NCBI GenBank assembly: GCA_949296645.1
Contig: CASFPH010000021.1
Coordinates: 1-36,129 of the forward strand
Origin: an uncultured Bacteroidales bacterium
GTDB taxonomy: Bacteria > Bacteroidota > Bacteroidia > Bacteroidales > UBA932
DNA: 36,129 bases
Direction: 5' to 3'
Each line of letters starts with the position of its first letter. The first letter of the stretch is position 1. Shown here piece after piece: positions 17,658 to 26,443 of this stretch. The position numbers were made by a program, and so were the translations under genes. The notes beneath the pieces were generated by a model. The model searched no databases and was not told the DNA's origin. It saw nothing but the letters and a program-made list of their open reading frames with translations.

Positions 17658-19229
17658 ATGAAAAAGATAATATATATAGCGTTGTCGCTGCTGACGCTGT
17701 CGGCCTGCAACAAATTTCTGGATACGACTCCTGACAACAGAACGGAAATAGACAATGTCGAGAAGCTTTCCCAGCTTGTTGCCTCTTCTTATCCTAAGGC
17801 TTGTTATGCTGCCATGTTGCAGTCAAGAGTGGATTTCGTTTCCGACAAGGGTACCGGTCAGGAAAACAATTCGAATTCACAGGCATTTTTCTGGAGGGAT
17901 GTAACTGATGTATCACAGGATACTCCGGAGTATTTCTGGAACAAGTGCTATTTTTCCATCGCTTCGGTAAATCATGCCCTGGCTGCTGCCGAAGAAATGG
18001 GGATTACTGATGAAATGAAGCCTTATATCGGTGAGGCTAAAGTCATAAGGTCATTCTCACACTTTTTGCTTCTTTCTCTTTATTCAAGGTTTCTCGAAGA
18101 TGATGCTCCCGGGGTGCCTTATATAACCGAACCGGAAAATGTAGTTGTCCAGAATTATGAAAGGGGTAAGGTTGCAGATGTCTGGGTAAATGCAGAGAAG
18201 GATCTTACTGAAGGTCTTGCAATGTTGGGTGCTGATGCTGTTTACAGTGTTCCGCAGTATCATTTTACCGTGGCGGCTGCGAATGCTTATGCTTCCAGAT
18301 TTTATCTTTATAAAGGCAACTGGACAAAAGTGATAGAACATGCAAGTAAGGTTATATCAAAGCCTGTCGTAAACGAAGCCACAGGAAATGTTGATGCAAC
18401 GGATGCTGCGAATGTCTTTGCTGCAAGTAATTTCCAGCCATGGTCTGATTATTATGCAAGTGTACCAAGCAGTAATGATATAAAAAACTATTATACAAAG
18501 GCTGAGAATCCATCGAATCTGTTGCTGACGGAAATGTCATCGAGATTGAGCAGGTATGCGAATACTTGGCGTTACGGATGTTCGGCTGATGACAGGACTG
18601 CATCTTATTCTGCGAAAAACCCTACCGGCGGAAGCTGGAATTACAGAATTTATTCAAGTTCGTCAACTCATTATTATGTGCCGAAGTACAGGGAGCATTT
18701 TGTAAAGGCAAACATAAATGCTACTACAGGTACTATCTATACGATATTCCCGTATTTCAGAGTCGAAGAAGCATTGCTTAATCGTGCTGAAGCTTATGCC
18801 ATGAGCGATGATTTCAAGAGTGCAATTGCCGATCTTAATGTATTCTGCCGTTACAGAATAAAATCCTACAGTGAAACAAAGCATGTTCTCACTATGGATA
18901 AAATACTGAATGTATATAAAAGCAAGGTTGAATCTCAGGATCATTTCATGAACAAGTACAATGCTTACGGTTCAGCGGCCTGGACTTCAGAGAAAAAGGC
19001 ACTCATATGTTTTATACTTGATTGCAGGGTGCTTGAATTCATGTGGGAAGGACTAAGGTATTGGGATTTGTGGAGATATTCGATTCCTGTTACGCATGAA
19101 ACAATAACCGGTGACAAGAATACTCTTTATCCTGGTGATGACAGGTGGGTGCTTCAGATTCCGGAAACAGCCAAACTGTCAGGTATAGAACTTAATCCGA
19201 GAACTAATTTGTTAAGTAAGGAGTGGTAA
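17658..19229 (+). CDS. SusD/RagB family nutrient-binding outer-membrane lipoprotein
   Basis: The 523-residue protein has a lipoprotein signal with LTLSAC (Cys17) and the SusD start pattern NKFLDTTPDNRTEID. TPR-like helices follow (IRSFSHFLLLSLYSRFLEDDAPGVPYITEP; FTVAAANAYASRFYLYKGNWTKVIEHASKVI). The C-terminal half has EALLNRAEAYAMSDDFKSAIADLN and RVLEFMWEGLRYWDLWRY, typical of SusD. It should form the lid over the SusC barrel encoded 12 bp upstream and capture the ligand at the cell surface. Length is normal. The ligand is not predictable from the sequence. Confidence 0.96.
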   Translation: MKKIIYIALSLLTLSACNKFLDTTPDNRTEIDNVEKLSQLVASSYPKACYAAMLQSRVDFVSDKGTGQENNSNSQAFFWRDVTDVSQDTPEYFWNKCYFSIASVNHALAAAEEMGITDEMKPYIGEAKVIRSFSHFLLLSLYSRFLEDDAPGVPYITEPENVVVQNYERGKVADVWVNAEKDLTEGLAMLGADAVYSVPQYHFTVAAANAYASRFYLYKGNWTKVIEHASKVISKPVVNEATGNVDATDAANVFAASNFQPWSDYYASVPSSNDIKNYYTKAENPSNLLLTEMSSRLSRYANTWRYGCSADDRTASYSAKNPTGGSWNYRIYSSSSTHYYVPKYREHFVKANINATTGTIYTIFPYFRVEEALLNRAEAYAMSDDFKSAIADLNVFCRYRIKSYSETKHVLTMDKILNVYKSKVESQDHFMNKYNAYGSAAWTSEKKALICFILDCRVLEFMWEGLRYWDLWRYSIPVTHETITGDKNTLYPGDDRWVLQIPETAKLSGIELNPRTNLLSKEW

Positions 19230-19231
19230 TT

Positions 19232-20173
19232 ATGAAAAGAATATTTAAATATGCATTTACCTTGTCCTTTTCCTTCATTGCATTGCTTTCATGTACGAAG
19301 GAGGAGACTCTGAATAAGGATATGGTTATTTTCGGTCTTGGTGGTTATGAGTATGAAAAGACTGAAACCGATAATTGGCTTTATGATAATTTTATAGTTC
19401 CGTTCAATATGGAAGTGAAATATCGTTTCGATCCGTTTGAATTGGAATTGAACAAGACTCTTGTACCTGTAAGCGAAGATAAGGTTATTCCTATTATGAA
19501 TGATGTGAAATCCATATGGATCGAGCCTTATCGGGCTTTGGTCGGTGATGCGTTTATAAAGACATTTTCTCCTAAAAAATATGTCCTAGTCGGGAGTCCT
19601 GAGTATAATGATGAAACGATTACTCTCGGACAGGCGGAGGGTGGAAAGAAAATCGTCCTTTTCCGAATGAACTGGTACAATACGGACGTTAAGGATGATG
19701 CTGAAAAACAGGAACAACTGGAACTTATACAGTCAATGATGAAAACTGTGCATCATGAGTTCGCACACGTTCTTCATCAGACAGTCCTGTATCCTGAAGA
19801 ATATATGAACATAACACCTTCCGGGTATACTTCCCAGTGGAACAATGTTGATTCTGAAGAGGCTTTGGAGAAAGGTTTCATAAGTTCTTATGCATGTGCA
19901 AGTCCGGACGAAGATTTTGTTGAAATGATTTCCAGAATACTGGTTTATGGTCGTGAGGCTTTTGATGCACAGGTGGAAGAGGCATCTGCTCTCTATGCGA
20001 AAAAAAGTCTTCAGTATGACCCGGCAAAAGCATTGAGAGATAAGGAGTCCATAGTGATCTCATATCTGAAATCAGTATGGAATATTGACTTGTATGATCC
20101 GGCACCCGGTGTAAAAGGTCTTGAGACATTGGTCCAGGAAGCAATACAGAATGCAGTAAATAAAACGAATTAA
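19232..20173 (+). CDS. Surface lipoprotein zinc metallopeptidase, Mx1 type
   Basis: The ATG at 19232 gives 313 residues with a lipoprotein signal ending LLSC; an upstream in-frame GTG overlaps the susD stop and is less likely. The zinc site HHEFAHVLHQ contains HExxH at residues 175-179. A conserved acidic segment after it (SPDEDFVEMISR, near 225-236) probably gives the third ligand. This matches the putative zinc-binding metallopeptidase family (Peptidase_Mx1) commonly found beside SusC/SusD and DUF4302 genes in Bacteroidales. It starts 2 bp after susD, so it is part of that operon. It probably trims a peptide or protein substrate before uptake, but its substrate is unknown. Confidence 0.85.
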   Translation: MKRIFKYAFTLSFSFIALLSCTKEETLNKDMVIFGLGGYEYEKTETDNWLYDNFIVPFNMEVKYRFDPFELELNKTLVPVSEDKVIPIMNDVKSIWIEPYRALVGDAFIKTFSPKKYVLVGSPEYNDETITLGQAEGGKKIVLFRMNWYNTDVKDDAEKQEQLELIQSMMKTVHHEFAHVLHQTVLYPEEYMNITPSGYTSQWNNVDSEEALEKGFISSYACASPDEDFVEMISRILVYGREAFDAQVEEASALYAKKSLQYDPAKALRDKESIVISYLKSVWNIDLYDPAPGVKGLETLVQEAIQNAVNKTN

Positions 20174-20207
20174 GCTTACGAATAATATATCCAATGAATG
20201 TTAAGTT

Positions 20208-21641
20208 ATGAAAAAGTTATTTATATATTCTTTTTTGGTTTTTTCTCTGTCAGCCTGTATGGAGAAAGAAGCTGCAGTTTTTGATAAATCTCCAGACGAG
20301 AGAATAATAGAAAATATTCAAAAATACGAGAATCTCTTGACCTCAAACGAGAACGGGTGGATTCTTTCCGTTGAAACCGAGGCAGCCGGAGGATTCAATC
20401 ATTGGGTTTCCTTTGACGGGAAGAACAGGGTGAAAATGCTCTCGGATGCAGAGGCATACAATTCAAAGTATTTTCCTGGTTCGTCAACTGAAGTAATCGA
20501 AAGTTCATATTCGTTCAATCATATGCAGAATGTGGTATTGTCTTTTGATACATACAATTATCTCCATATGTTGTGCGACCCGCAGGGCAGTGTGAACGGC
20601 GGAGAAAATTCGGAAGGTCTTGTGTCCGATTTTCAGTTTTACATCAAGGGATTTGATGAAAATGACGATATGATAATGGAAGGACGCTATAATAATAGTC
20701 ATGTCGTTGTGCAGCCTTGTTCTGCAGAACAGAAGACGGCAATTGATAATGGCGGTCTGAAATCCATGCATGATTCATTCAATGATTTTATAGGTAGAAC
20801 TGTCAATGAAATGGATTTTCCGGTGTTTGAAATGGACGGTAAGAAAATAGTCCTTTCATTGTCTTCAAGATCTGTATCCATGGAGTATCTTGATCCTGAC
20901 GGAAATATTGTAAAGCAATCGTCAGGTGCATATCTGGGGACTGAGTCTTTGTCGGGTGATGTTCCTGTAAGCAATTTGAATCTGTTTACGCCTATTGAAA
21001 TCAATGGAGTCCCTTTCAACGGTATGGTATATTCAGATGGAAAATACATGGTATCAGTAGGTGAAAATCTCCTGGATTTTAAGGATAACGGACAGTCTGT
21101 ATTTCCTCTCGATTTCGGAATAGGAAGGGAGTATTCGGAAATAGAAATTACACCAGAAGATCTTGAAGGTACAATCAGAGAACCGTTTTTGAGTGATGTT
21201 CTGCAAAAATCAATAGATGGATTCAATGATTTCCATGGAGGAGCCAGGGTTTTCCGTTATTTCGTCCTTTCTTTCGAGGATGATGAAGATGAGGGGCCTA
21301 TATTCTCGTTCAGAATCACGTATCTGACTGTTTCGACAGGAAAATCATACTCCTATTATCACTATTATACATTTGTGGAAAATGAAGACGGGTCAGTGAC
21401 TTTCACTTCGCGTAAACCGTCATCAAGTTCTTCAAAGAAAAACAGCGAAGAGGCTCTTAAGCCGTTCCTTGATTATTTCTGTGAAATTGAATACGACAAT
21501 TCGGGAAATATAGTCAAAACAACGCCGAAGACATTCAATATCCGCTATGCTCCTAATAAAACACCTGGCCTTTCAGGTGGTATCGGTGCATTCTATCCTG
21601 TGGATAATGAAGAATGTTATTGTCCTGGAGTTTTAGGTTAG
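20208..21641 (+). CDS. DUF4302 family lipoprotein
   Basis: This 477-residue protein has a lipoprotein signal (SLSACMEKE, Cys17) and matches the DUF4302 pattern: an early PDERIIENIQKYENLLTSNE-like segment, NGWILSVE, a central beta-rich region with HDSFNDFIGRT, and a poly-Ser loop near residue 405. DUF4302 proteins recur downstream of the SusC/SusD/Mx1 set; their function has not been established. It begins 34 bp after the metallopeptidase gene and is followed by a strong terminator hairpin, so it is the last gene of the locus. It is likely a surface-exposed accessory protein for ligand binding. The family call is by eye and moderately firm. Confidence 0.75.
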   Translation: MKKLFIYSFLVFSLSACMEKEAAVFDKSPDERIIENIQKYENLLTSNENGWILSVETEAAGGFNHWVSFDGKNRVKMLSDAEAYNSKYFPGSSTEVIESSYSFNHMQNVVLSFDTYNYLHMLCDPQGSVNGGENSEGLVSDFQFYIKGFDENDDMIMEGRYNNSHVVVQPCSAEQKTAIDNGGLKSMHDSFNDFIGRTVNEMDFPVFEMDGKKIVLSLSSRSVSMEYLDPDGNIVKQSSGAYLGTESLSGDVPVSNLNLFTPIEINGVPFNGMVYSDGKYMVSVGENLLDFKDNGQSVFPLDFGIGREYSEIEITPEDLEGTIREPFLSDVLQKSIDGFNDFHGGARVFRYFVLSFEDDEDEGPIFSFRITYLTVSTGKSYSYYHYYTFVENEDGSVTFTSRKPSSSSSKKNSEEALKPFLDYFCEIEYDNSGNIVKTTPKTFNIRYAPNKTPGLSGGIGAFYPVDNEECYCPGVLG

Positions 21642-21668
21642 TATATAGCAGTTTAGCAGGTTTTTCAT

Positions 21669-21710
21669 GGCGGTGTCTCAAAATTTTAATTTTGGGGCAT
21701 CGCCTTTACT
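21669..21710 (+). terminator. Rho-independent terminator of the SusC/SusD operon
   Basis: A 16-bp stem is formed by 21669-21684 and 21689-21704 with a TTTA loop; every position pairs if G-U pairs are allowed. A short T-rich tract follows. It lies 27 bp after the DUF4302 stop. Confidence 0.75.
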
Positions 21711-21766
21711 TTGAAATGTTTTGGTCGAGTGTCGTGATGCTTCGCGTTAATTAACTGATTTTTATT

Positions 21767-21774
21767 TATCTTTG
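21767..21774 (+). promoter_or_regulatory. -7 box of the lysO promoter
   Basis: TATCTTTG matches TAnnTTTG. It covers the TTG at 21772 that would otherwise be a possible start for the first LysO ORF, and so favours the ATG at 21805. A -33 TTTG at the usual distance is not evident. Confidence 0.5.
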
Positions 21775-21804
21775 GATTTGATATTGATAAATGATCAGGT
21801 TGTC

Positions 21805-22098
21805 ATGTATATAGCTATCGGATGTATGATTATCGGTGTTGTGACCGGATATTTCATGAGAGGACGCATGGACGGATTCCCGTTGGGCAAGGTTACCATG
21901 GCTGTAATATGCCTGCTCCTTTTTATTCTCGGACTGGAGCTTGGCAGGAATGACATGCTTATGGAGAATCTTCCGGTACTTGGAATAAAATCTTTCGTGA
22001 TTGCGTTTATGACGGTTCTGGGAAGTGTGGTCTTTGCCTGGATACTGTACCGCTATGTCGTACAGGGGAAAAAGAATGGTAAGGAGGACGGCAGATGA
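21805..22098 (+). CDS. LysO-type lysine exporter, N-terminal component
   Basis: This 97-residue membrane protein starts at the ATG at 21805; upstream TTG codons lie in the probable promoter. It has three hydrophobic segments and resembles the N-terminal part of LysO (formerly DUF340): GCMIIGVVTGYFMRG, then FILGLELGRND near residues 46-56. LysO exports L-lysine and toxic analogues in Escherichia coli as one protein. Here the function is spread over two genes overlapping by ATGA, a common arrangement in Bacteroidota rather than a frameshift. It should work together with the next product. Confidence 0.82.
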   Translation: MYIAIGCMIIGVVTGYFMRGRMDGFPLGKVTMAVICLLLFILGLELGRNDMLMENLPVLGIKSFVIAFMTVLGSVVFAWILYRYVVQGKKNGKEDGR

Positions 22099-22697
22099 GG
22101 GACAGTCTTGTAATAGTCGGCTTTTTCATAATAGGAGTGGTGCTTGCAAGATTCGGGGTATTTGACGCCCTGGATGTGACGGTTGTGTCGAAATATACAT
22201 TATATCTGCTTATGTTCAGTGTCGGACTCGGTCTTGGACTTGACAGGAAAATCTTTTCCACGATAAGGAAACAGCCAGTGAGGATTCTGTTGCTGCCTGT
22301 CGCTACTACCATAGGAACTTTTGCCGGTGCAGTGGCAAGCTTCTTTATTCTGCGCGGTCTTTCTTTTGCAGATGTCTGTGCCCTGAGTTCCGGTTTCGGT
22401 TACTATTCTCTTTCGAGCATATTCCTCAATGAAATGAGAGGGGCTGAAATCGGTACGATGGCTCTTGCCGCAAATATCGTCCGGGAACTTCTTACTTTAT
22501 TGTTTGCTCCTCTCATGGTGAAATGGTTCGGCAAGCTGGCTCCGATTTCGTCCGGAGGTGCTACTACTGCGGATACGACCCTGCCTGTAATAGCAAAGGT
22601 TTCAGGGAGCGAATTTGTTCCGGTTTCTGTATTCCATGGTGTGGTCATGGATATTTCTGTGCCTTTCTGGCTTACGGTAATCATGAATTTTTATTGA
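22095..22697 (+). CDS. LysO-type lysine exporter, C-terminal component
   Basis: This 200-residue polytopic membrane protein has the LysO core: SVGLGLGLDRK, then GFGYYSLSSIFLNEMRGAEIGTMALAAN with conserved Tyr, Ser and Glu residues, then LVREL-like helix and DTTLPVIAK and FHGVVMDISVPF. Its start codon overlaps the stop of the N-terminal component, and AAGGAGG at 22081-22087 is one of the few Shine-Dalgarno-like sites in the window, which suggests translational coupling. Predicted role is export of L-lysine through the inner membrane together with the partner gene. Confidence in the family is high; activity is inferred. Confidence 0.88.
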   Translation: MRDSLVIVGFFIIGVVLARFGVFDALDVTVVSKYTLYLLMFSVGLGLGLDRKIFSTIRKQPVRILLLPVATTIGTFAGAVASFFILRGLSFADVCALSSGFGYYSLSSIFLNEMRGAEIGTMALAANIVRELLTLLFAPLMVKWFGKLAPISSGGATTADTTLPVIAKVSGSEFVPVSVFHGVVMDISVPFWLTVIMNFY

Positions 22698-22718
22698 TGT
22701 TTTTAATTGTTCTATCAT

Positions 22719-24170
22719 ATGTTTTCTTTTGATATGTCCGGCAGCGGATGGACTGCGCCCGCAAGAAAATATCTTTTGTCCATATTGTCTATATTCTTTA
22801 CATTGACCGGCTTTATGGCCGCAGGTGCGGATCACTTGTCTGTTGCCGTACATGTTGTTGGAGACGGAGAAAATTCGGCTGGCAGTGGAGTGGTGAAACC
22901 GATGAAGTTCCTGAGGGTGGAGCTGCATGACGAGATAGACCGTTCTGCCTTCAAACTTGTAGAGAAGGGCCTTGTCCAGGCTGTTTCCGAAAATGCGGAT
23001 TATGTCATTCTGGATCTTAACACATACGGCGGTGCAGTTGATGCTGCCGACAGGATAAGGTCGGCTCTCATCGAGTGTGAAATACCTGTTGCGGTTTTCA
23101 TAAACAATCAGGCCGTTTCTGCAGGTGCCCTGATATCCATAGCCTGCGATTCTATATATATGAAAAGCGGTGCGACGATAGGGGCTGCGTCAGTGGTGAA
23201 CCAGTCCGGAGATGTCATGCCGGACAAGTATCAGTCTTTCATGAGAAGCATGATGCGTTCTACGGCGGAGGTGAACGGACGTGATCCTGAAATTGCAGAA
23301 TCGATGGTTATGACTGACAGTGCGAAGGTTCTCAGTCTGACTGTAAGTGAGGCTGTTGCTGCCGGATATTGTGAGGGGGAGGTTTCTTCGGTGGAGGATG
23401 TGGTACGCATGATTGCCCCGGAAGCTTATGCTTCCGGTATGTACGAGATTGCTGATCAGACATTTTCGGTAGCGGAGCGTATCTTGCTCGTCCTTTTGTC
23501 TCCGGTCCTGCAGGCTTTGTTCATGATGATGATAATAGGCGGCATATATTTCGAACTTCAGAGTCCGGGTATAGGATTCCCTCTTGCCGTGGCTGTGACA
23601 GGTGCCGTGCTTTATTTTGCACCGCTTTATATCGAGGGGCTTGCGGATAATTGGGAACTTGCGCTTTTCATTGCCGGTCTGATATTGCTTGCAGTGGAGA
23701 TTTTCGTGATTCCTGGTTTCGGCGTGGCGGGTGTCGCAGGAATAGTTTCCGTCATAGTGTCGCTTTCGTTTGCCATGATAGACAACGATATCTTCAGGGA
23801 CGGCAACTTTGAAACCGTTGACCTTTCCGTAGTCGTAAGGCCTTTCGGATTCGTGACTATCGTCTTTTTCGTATCGGTAGCCCTGGCTATCTATGTTGCG
23901 TCGAGACTGTTCCCTTCCGGCATGTTCAGAAACATAACGCTTAATTCGTCTCTCAGGAAGGAAGAGGGTTTTGTGGCTGCATCAGTGGAGGAGTGCATCG
24001 CTCCGGGGACAACAGTGATTGCCGTAACTCCTTTGCGGCCTTCTGGTAAGGTTGAGTATGAAGGCCGCTGGTATGATGCTGTCCTGGATTACGGATATGC
24101 GGACAAGGGTACTGCCCTGAAAGTTACGGGGTACGGTAACGGAAGGGTCTACTGTTCTATTCAGCGTTAG
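22719..24170 (+). CDS. NfeD-family membrane serine protease (ClpP class, 1510-N type)
   Basis: Starting at the ATG at 22719 (TTG at 22707 and ATG at 22734 are alternatives), the protein has 483 residues. A signal anchor is followed by a ClpP-like domain at about 65-235: DLNTYGGAVDAADRIRSAL, then FINNQAVSAGALISIACD with Ser134 as nucleophile and Lys170 (MPDKYQS) as the likely dyad partner. Four membrane helices follow at about 250-385 and the chain ends in an NfeD OB-fold domain (GTTVIAVTPLRPSGKV, near 430-480). Such proteases are linked to membrane quality control and usually pair with flotillin/stomatin genes; none is next door here. The gene overlaps the convergent ispG by 14 bp. Confidence 0.9.
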   Translation: MFSFDMSGSGWTAPARKYLLSILSIFFTLTGFMAAGADHLSVAVHVVGDGENSAGSGVVKPMKFLRVELHDEIDRSAFKLVEKGLVQAVSENADYVILDLNTYGGAVDAADRIRSALIECEIPVAVFINNQAVSAGALISIACDSIYMKSGATIGAASVVNQSGDVMPDKYQSFMRSMMRSTAEVNGRDPEIAESMVMTDSAKVLSLTVSEAVAAGYCEGEVSSVEDVVRMIAPEAYASGMYEIADQTFSVAERILLVLLSPVLQALFMMMIIGGIYFELQSPGIGFPLAVAVTGAVLYFAPLYIEGLADNWELALFIAGLILLAVEIFVIPGFGVAGVAGIVSVIVSLSFAMIDNDIFRDGNFETVDLSVVVRPFGFVTIVFFVSVALAIYVASRLFPSGMFRNITLNSSLRKEEGFVAASVEECIAPGTTVIAVTPLRPSGKVEYEGRWYDAVLDYGYADKGTALKVTGYGNGRVYCSIQR

Positions 24171-25476
24171 TGCTGTTTTCGATTATTTGCAGAAGTTTGT
24201 CTATCGCTTCTTCCTGCGGAACCGAGCGCAGGACCGGTGTCTTGCCCTTGTATATGGCAACCTTGCCTGCACCTTCACCTACGTATCCGAATTGTGCGTC
24301 CGCCATTTCGCCCGGGCCGTTTACGATGCATCCCATTACGGCGATTGTCATTCCCTTGAGATGTGAAGTGCGTTCCTTTACTTCATTGAATGTCTTTTCA
24401 AGGTTGAACTGTGTCCTTCCGCAGCCCGGACATGCTATGTATTCCGGTTTATAGAATCTGCGTCTTGCAGCCTGCATTATTTCATCTTTTATATGTTCCT
24501 TGAGCCCGCATTCAATTTCTTTTCCGTTTATTTCTGCTGTGAAGTCGAAATCGTCGATTCTCCTGTCGAGCAGTGCGGGGCCGTAATCGCACGATACTCT
24601 CAGCAGCAGGTCTTCCCTGGATTTTTCATTGTATCGGGTAACTTTAAACGCCTTTTCCTTTTTGTTTGCCAGCGCCTCATCATCCATGCTGTCATAGTAA
24701 TCCGCTATGAATTTTGCTACAGGAAGTTCGTTTACCGGATTTTCCGTCAGGGATACACGTATCGTGTCGCCTATTCTTTCATCGAGGAGGGAGGCGAGCC
24801 CTACGGCTGATTTGATCCTTCCGGAATCACCGTTTCCGGCTTCCGTCACGCCGAGATGCAGTGGAAAATCATATCCCTTTTCAGCCATTGCCTTGCGGAG
24901 AAGTCTGTATGCCTGTGTCATTATTACCGTATTGCTCGCTTTCAGTGATATGACTATGTCGAGGAAGTTTTCCTTTACGGCCATTTCTATCCACTCCATT
25001 GCGGCTTCCTTCATGCCTTCCGGAGTATCTCCGTACAGATTCACTATCCTTTCGCCCAGGGAGCCGTGGTTGAGCCCTATGCGGATTGCCGTACCGTGTT
25101 CTCTGCAGATTCCGATAAGTCTTCTGAATTCGGATGATGCCTTTTCATGGCTTTTTGCGAAGTTGCCCGGATTTATTCTGACCTTGTCCGCTACTTTGGC
25201 GGCTTCCATTGCCACTTCCGAATTGAAATGTATGTCTGCTACAAGCGGAACTGTTATGTCTTCGTCTTTCAGTCGTTTTTTTATTTCGGACAGAGCTTCG
25301 ACTTCAGGCTTCCCCTGTGTGGTAAGCCTTACTATTTCTGCTCCTGCATTGACCATTTCCTTGATTTGTGCAACAGATGCTTCAACATCCCTTGTAGGTG
25401 TGTTGCACATTGTCTGTATCCTTATTCTGTTGTTGCCGCCTATTGCCGTGCCGGCGATTCTTACTTCTCTGCTCAT
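24157..25476 (-). CDS. ispG: 4-hydroxy-3-methylbut-2-enyl-diphosphate synthase IspG, short form
   Basis: IspG (GcpE) makes HMBPP from MEcPP in the MEP isoprenoid pathway using a 4Fe-4S cluster. With the ATG at 25476 (AAGG 8-11 bp upstream) it has 439 residues; an upstream TTG would add 12. The TIM barrel has NNRIRIQTMCNTPTRD, VADIHF, KVRINPGNF and HLGVTEAGNGDSGRIKSA. Cluster ligands are Cys349 and Cys352 (CPGCGR) and Cys383 (MGCIVNGPGE, with Glu390). The C-terminal domain (TSHLKG...GEMADAQFGYVG) resembles the plant/Bacteroidota long form of about 600 residues that has an inserted A* domain, yet most of that insert is missing: only about 85 residues lie between barrel and cluster domain. It follows the outer-membrane protein gene by 10 bp. 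Confidence 0.93.
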   Translation of the reverse strand: MSREVRIAGTAIGGNNRIRIQTMCNTPTRDVEASVAQIKEMVNAGAEIVRLTTQGKPEVEALSEIKKRLKDEDITVPLVADIHFNSEVAMEAAKVADKVRINPGNFAKSHEKASSEFRRLIGICREHGTAIRIGLNHGSLGERIVNLYGDTPEGMKEAAMEWIEMAVKENFLDIVISLKASNTVIMTQAYRLLRKAMAEKGYDFPLHLGVTEAGNGDSGRIKSAVGLASLLDERIGDTIRVSLTENPVNELPVAKFIADYYDSMDDEALANKKEKAFKVTRYNEKSREDLLLRVSCDYGPALLDRRIDDFDFTAEINGKEIECGLKEHIKDEIMQAARRRFYKPEYIACPGCGRTQFNLEKTFNEVKERTSHLKGMTIAVMGCIVNGPGEMADAQFGYVGEGAGKVAIYKGKTPVLRSVPQEEAIDKLLQIIENSTNAE

Positions 25477-25486
25477 GGTCGTTTCC

Positions 25487-26227
25487 TTATAATCGTTTTC
25501 TGTTTTTTTCAAGGTGGATATAGAATCCGAGGCTTATCATTATTGTACTTGCGTTCGAGTATGTCCAGCGGTCTTCGCTGTATTTGTTTTTTGCATAGTA
25601 ATCGCCGAATCCGTATTTGTAATTGCCTTCGAGGTGAATTTCTACCGGTTTGAATACTAATGCTATGCCGGCCCCTCCTATAAGTCCGTAATCGATGCGT
25701 TTGTCGTATTTGTCGAATCCGCCTTCCCTGTCTATGGTCAGTCTATAGCCTCCGTAGCATCCGAGATTCACAAGAAACCTCATTTTCCAGAAATTGAGTC
25801 TGAACTGGGAAATCATGGGCAGTTCCAGAGTGGTGTATCTTTCTGTCCTGTATTTCGGTTTGTCATCTTCGTTTTCCTTTTCAAGTTCCAGTTTTACGGC
25901 TTCCTGCCCGTATTTCAGACCGGTCTGTATTCCGAAATACGGCATTTGTCCCCACATGCTGTGATAATATGTGTACAGCAGGGATATGTTGACCGGTGCG
26001 GATGCGAATTTCCCTCCCAGTGTCGGAGGATCGAATATGACGCCCGACAGACTGTATCCGTATTTTATACCGATGAGATGTTCGTTTGCATTGTTCTGCG
26101 CCTTTCTCTGCGGCTGTGCGTTCAGTTCAGGCATTACGGCTGCGGATATTATTACAGTGATCAGAAACGTAAGCACGAGTCTGCCCGCTGATGGTGTGCC
26201 GGGCGTATTTGAAACAGGACTTTTCAT
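25487..26227 (-). CDS. Outer-membrane beta-barrel protein (PorT-like)
   Basis: This 246-residue protein has an N-terminal hydrophobic export signal (about residues 17-38) and then alternating beta-strand patterns to the end (GIKYGYSLSGVIFDPP, YFGIQTGLKYGQEAV, FLVNLGCYGGYRLTID, VEIHLEGNYKYGFGDYY, TIMISLGFYIHL). Such small barrels of the OMP_b-brl_2/PorT class are frequent in Bacteroidota; PorT itself serves type IX secretion, but a specific link is not shown here. It precedes ispG by 10 bp on the same strand, so both are probably co-transcribed from the TAGATTTG box upstream. The family is a structural guess from strand pattern. Confidence 0.7.
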   Translation of the reverse strand: MKSPVSNTPGTPSAGRLVLTFLITVIISAAVMPELNAQPQRKAQNNANEHLIGIKYGYSLSGVIFDPPTLGGKFASAPVNISLLYTYYHSMWGQMPYFGIQTGLKYGQEAVKLELEKENEDDKPKYRTERYTTLELPMISQFRLNFWKMRFLVNLGCYGGYRLTIDREGGFDKYDKRIDYGLIGGAGIALVFKPVEIHLEGNYKYGFGDYYAKNKYSEDRWTYSNASTIMISLGFYIHLEKNRKRL

Positions 26228-26249
26228 AATGTGTTGTTGTATCAGAATG

Positions 26250-26257
26250 CAAATCTA
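26250..26257 (-). promoter_or_regulatory. -7 box for the OMP-ispG operon
   Basis: On the minus strand the site reads TAGATTTG, matching TAnnTTTG, 22 bp before the ATG at 26227. No well-spaced -33 TTTG was found. Confidence 0.45.
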
Positions 26258-26280
26258 ATATAAATTCCAATATAAAATCA

Positions 26281-26310
26281 TGTAAAACTTAAACCTGTAA
26301 AACTTATACC
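26281..26310. repeat. 15-bp direct repeat in the OMP/grpE divergent region
   Basis: TGTAAAACTTAAACC (26281) is followed at once by TGTAAAACTTATACC (26296), one mismatch. It lies between the divergent promoters and could be an operator, but there is no other support. Confidence 0.5.
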
Positions 26311-26401
26311 TGGAGATGTGTAAGCCTGCCGTTTTCATTACCGGATTTTGAGAGTTCTGGACATTTTGTCAGTTTTGTATATGTGGCAAATAATTTGTTC
26401 A

Positions 26402-26409
26402 TATCTTTG
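26402..26409 (+). promoter_or_regulatory. -7 box for the grpE-dnaJ operon
   Basis: TATCTTTG matches TAnnTTTG, 34 bp before the grpE ATG. TTTG at 26374-26377 lies 24 bp upstream, slightly long for a -33 box. No CIRCE-like inverted repeat is present. Confidence 0.5.
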
Positions 26410-26443
26410 CAGACCTTGAAAAATAATAAAAATAATCACAGAT

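Noticed and set aside
21805-22697. lysO as a frameshifted pseudogene
   Set aside because: The two ORFs overlap by ATGA with a Shine-Dalgarno-like site before the second, and a two-gene LysO is usual in Bacteroidota.
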